From contig CANRPB010000009.1 in assembly GCA_947632415.1 (NCBI GenBank), positions 1-22,701 of the forward strand: a stretch of DNA of 22,701 bases, given 5' to 3'. The notes under the pieces are model-generated. The model was not told the origin of the DNA. It saw nothing but the letters and a program-made list of their open reading frames with translations, and did no database searches. Below, piece by piece: positions 22,470-22,701 of this stretch (position 1 is its first letter; each line of letters opens with the position of its first letter). This DNA comes from an uncultured Bacilli bacterium (GTDB lineage Bacteria; Bacillota_I; Bacilli_A; RF39; UBA660). The position numbers and the translations under genes are program-made.

Positions 22470-22701
22470 TTATTCATTGATAAATTTATCTTTTGAGACG
22501 GTTATAACTGGGCGAACGCCGTAGGCGTGATCATAGTTCACGTTGATGCCGCTCAAGTAGCCAATGCGGTCCACCCGCCACGCGCTAAAGGAGTAGCCGG
22601 CGTTAGGAGAAGACGTCCAATATCCATATGCATTGGCAGTATTTGTTTTTTTACTACAACCATAAGTTTCACAATCTGTTAGATTATTATACAACCATGC
22701 A
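22470..22701 (-). CDS. C-terminal part of a GVRPVI-type surface protein, cut by the window edge
   Basis: Only the last 76 residues are visible; the reading frame enters from beyond 22701 (AWLYNNLTDCETYGCSKK...), so an internal TTG at 22694 is not a real start. The frame shows a cysteine pair (DCETYGC), GYWTSSP, AWRV and GYLSG, then a terminal YGVRPVITVSK. This layout is common in C-terminal ligand-binding domains of exported gut Bacillota proteins. Several such proteins are targets of diversity-generating retroelements and have a C-type-lectin-like fold. The AT-rich beginning and end of the visible part match the genome, but the middle is GC-rich (see 22509-22604). The full protein length, signal peptide and any other domains cannot be seen. 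It lies on the dapA strand, 128 bases upstream, with a terminator between. Confidence 0.75.
   Translation of the reverse strand, partial: AWLYNNLTDCETYGCSKKTNTANAYGYWTSSPNAGYSFSAWRVDRIGYLSGINVNYDHAYGVRPVITVSKDKFINE
22509..22604 (-). other. Candidate variable region of a diversity-generating retroelement
   Basis: These 32 codons (AAC at 22604 to CCA at 22509) have 20 ending in C and only one ending in A, the reverse of the surrounding genes. The C-ending codons are AAC, GCC, GGC, TAC, TCC, AGC, GAC, CGC, ATC and CAC, nearly all reachable from AAC by changing only the two adenines. That is the footprint of adenine-directed retrohoming. A hairpin (ACGCC-GTA-GGCGT, 22516-22528) sits near its 3' end. 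No template repeat or reverse transcriptase is in the window, so the assignment is inferred. Confidence 0.6.

Overview
The window comes from a very AT-rich Bacillota genome whose gene content and order point to the Bacilli side of the phylum. The evidence is the sporulation genes (spoIIGA-sigE, a SirA-like protein, spoVB, a DUF421 protein) together with three gene neighbourhoods known from Bacillus subtilis: tgt / yrzE / yrbG(DUF421), spoVB divergent from comN with rel and dtd nearby, and sirA next to yneF. The short AddA and AddB, the extreme A+T content and the C-terminal type of the last gene suggest an uncultured gut lineage. That placement is inference; the spore-former signature is seen directly.

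Layout. Positions 1-1717 hold the spoIIGA-sigE pair, which makes and activates the early mother-cell sigma factor, ending in a terminator at 80-107. A secreted NlpC/P60 wall hydrolase (1718-2551, minus) is divergent from a secreted coiled-coil M23 endopeptidase (2785-3999, plus), which is followed by a MurJ/YtgP-type lipid II flippase (4042-5676). This is a cell-wall block. Positions 5685-11135 hold addB-addA, the RecBCD-like break-repair nuclease/helicase; addB is broken by a one-base frameshift just before its iron-sulfur cysteines. Positions 11212-14551 hold a DUF421 membrane protein, a small YrzE-like membrane protein, tgt, a class I glutamine amidotransferase and an orphan protein resembling the RNA polymerase alpha C-terminal domain. 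Positions 14625-17144 hold yneF, a sirA-like gene and a HerA-type ATPase. Positions 17245-20061 hold the tightly overlapping comN-rel-dtd operon. Positions 20148-22341 hold spoVB, convergent with dapA, which supplies the precursor of both lysine/diaminopimelate and spore dipicolinate.

At the right edge (22470-22701, minus) is the C-terminal part of a gene cut off by the window. Its last ~100 bases are GC-rich (68 of 120 bases in 22501-22620) in an otherwise strongly AT-rich window, and 20 of 32 consecutive codons end in C. The protein pattern (GYWTSSP ... AW.V ... GVRPVI) and the codon pattern are what a diversity-generating retroelement variable region would leave. The matching template and reverse transcriptase are not in this window.

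No gene-free stretch exceeds 300 bases. No tRNA, rRNA, CRISPR array or insertion sequence was seen. Seventeen of 21 genes are on the minus strand, although the plus strand is T- and G-rich throughout.
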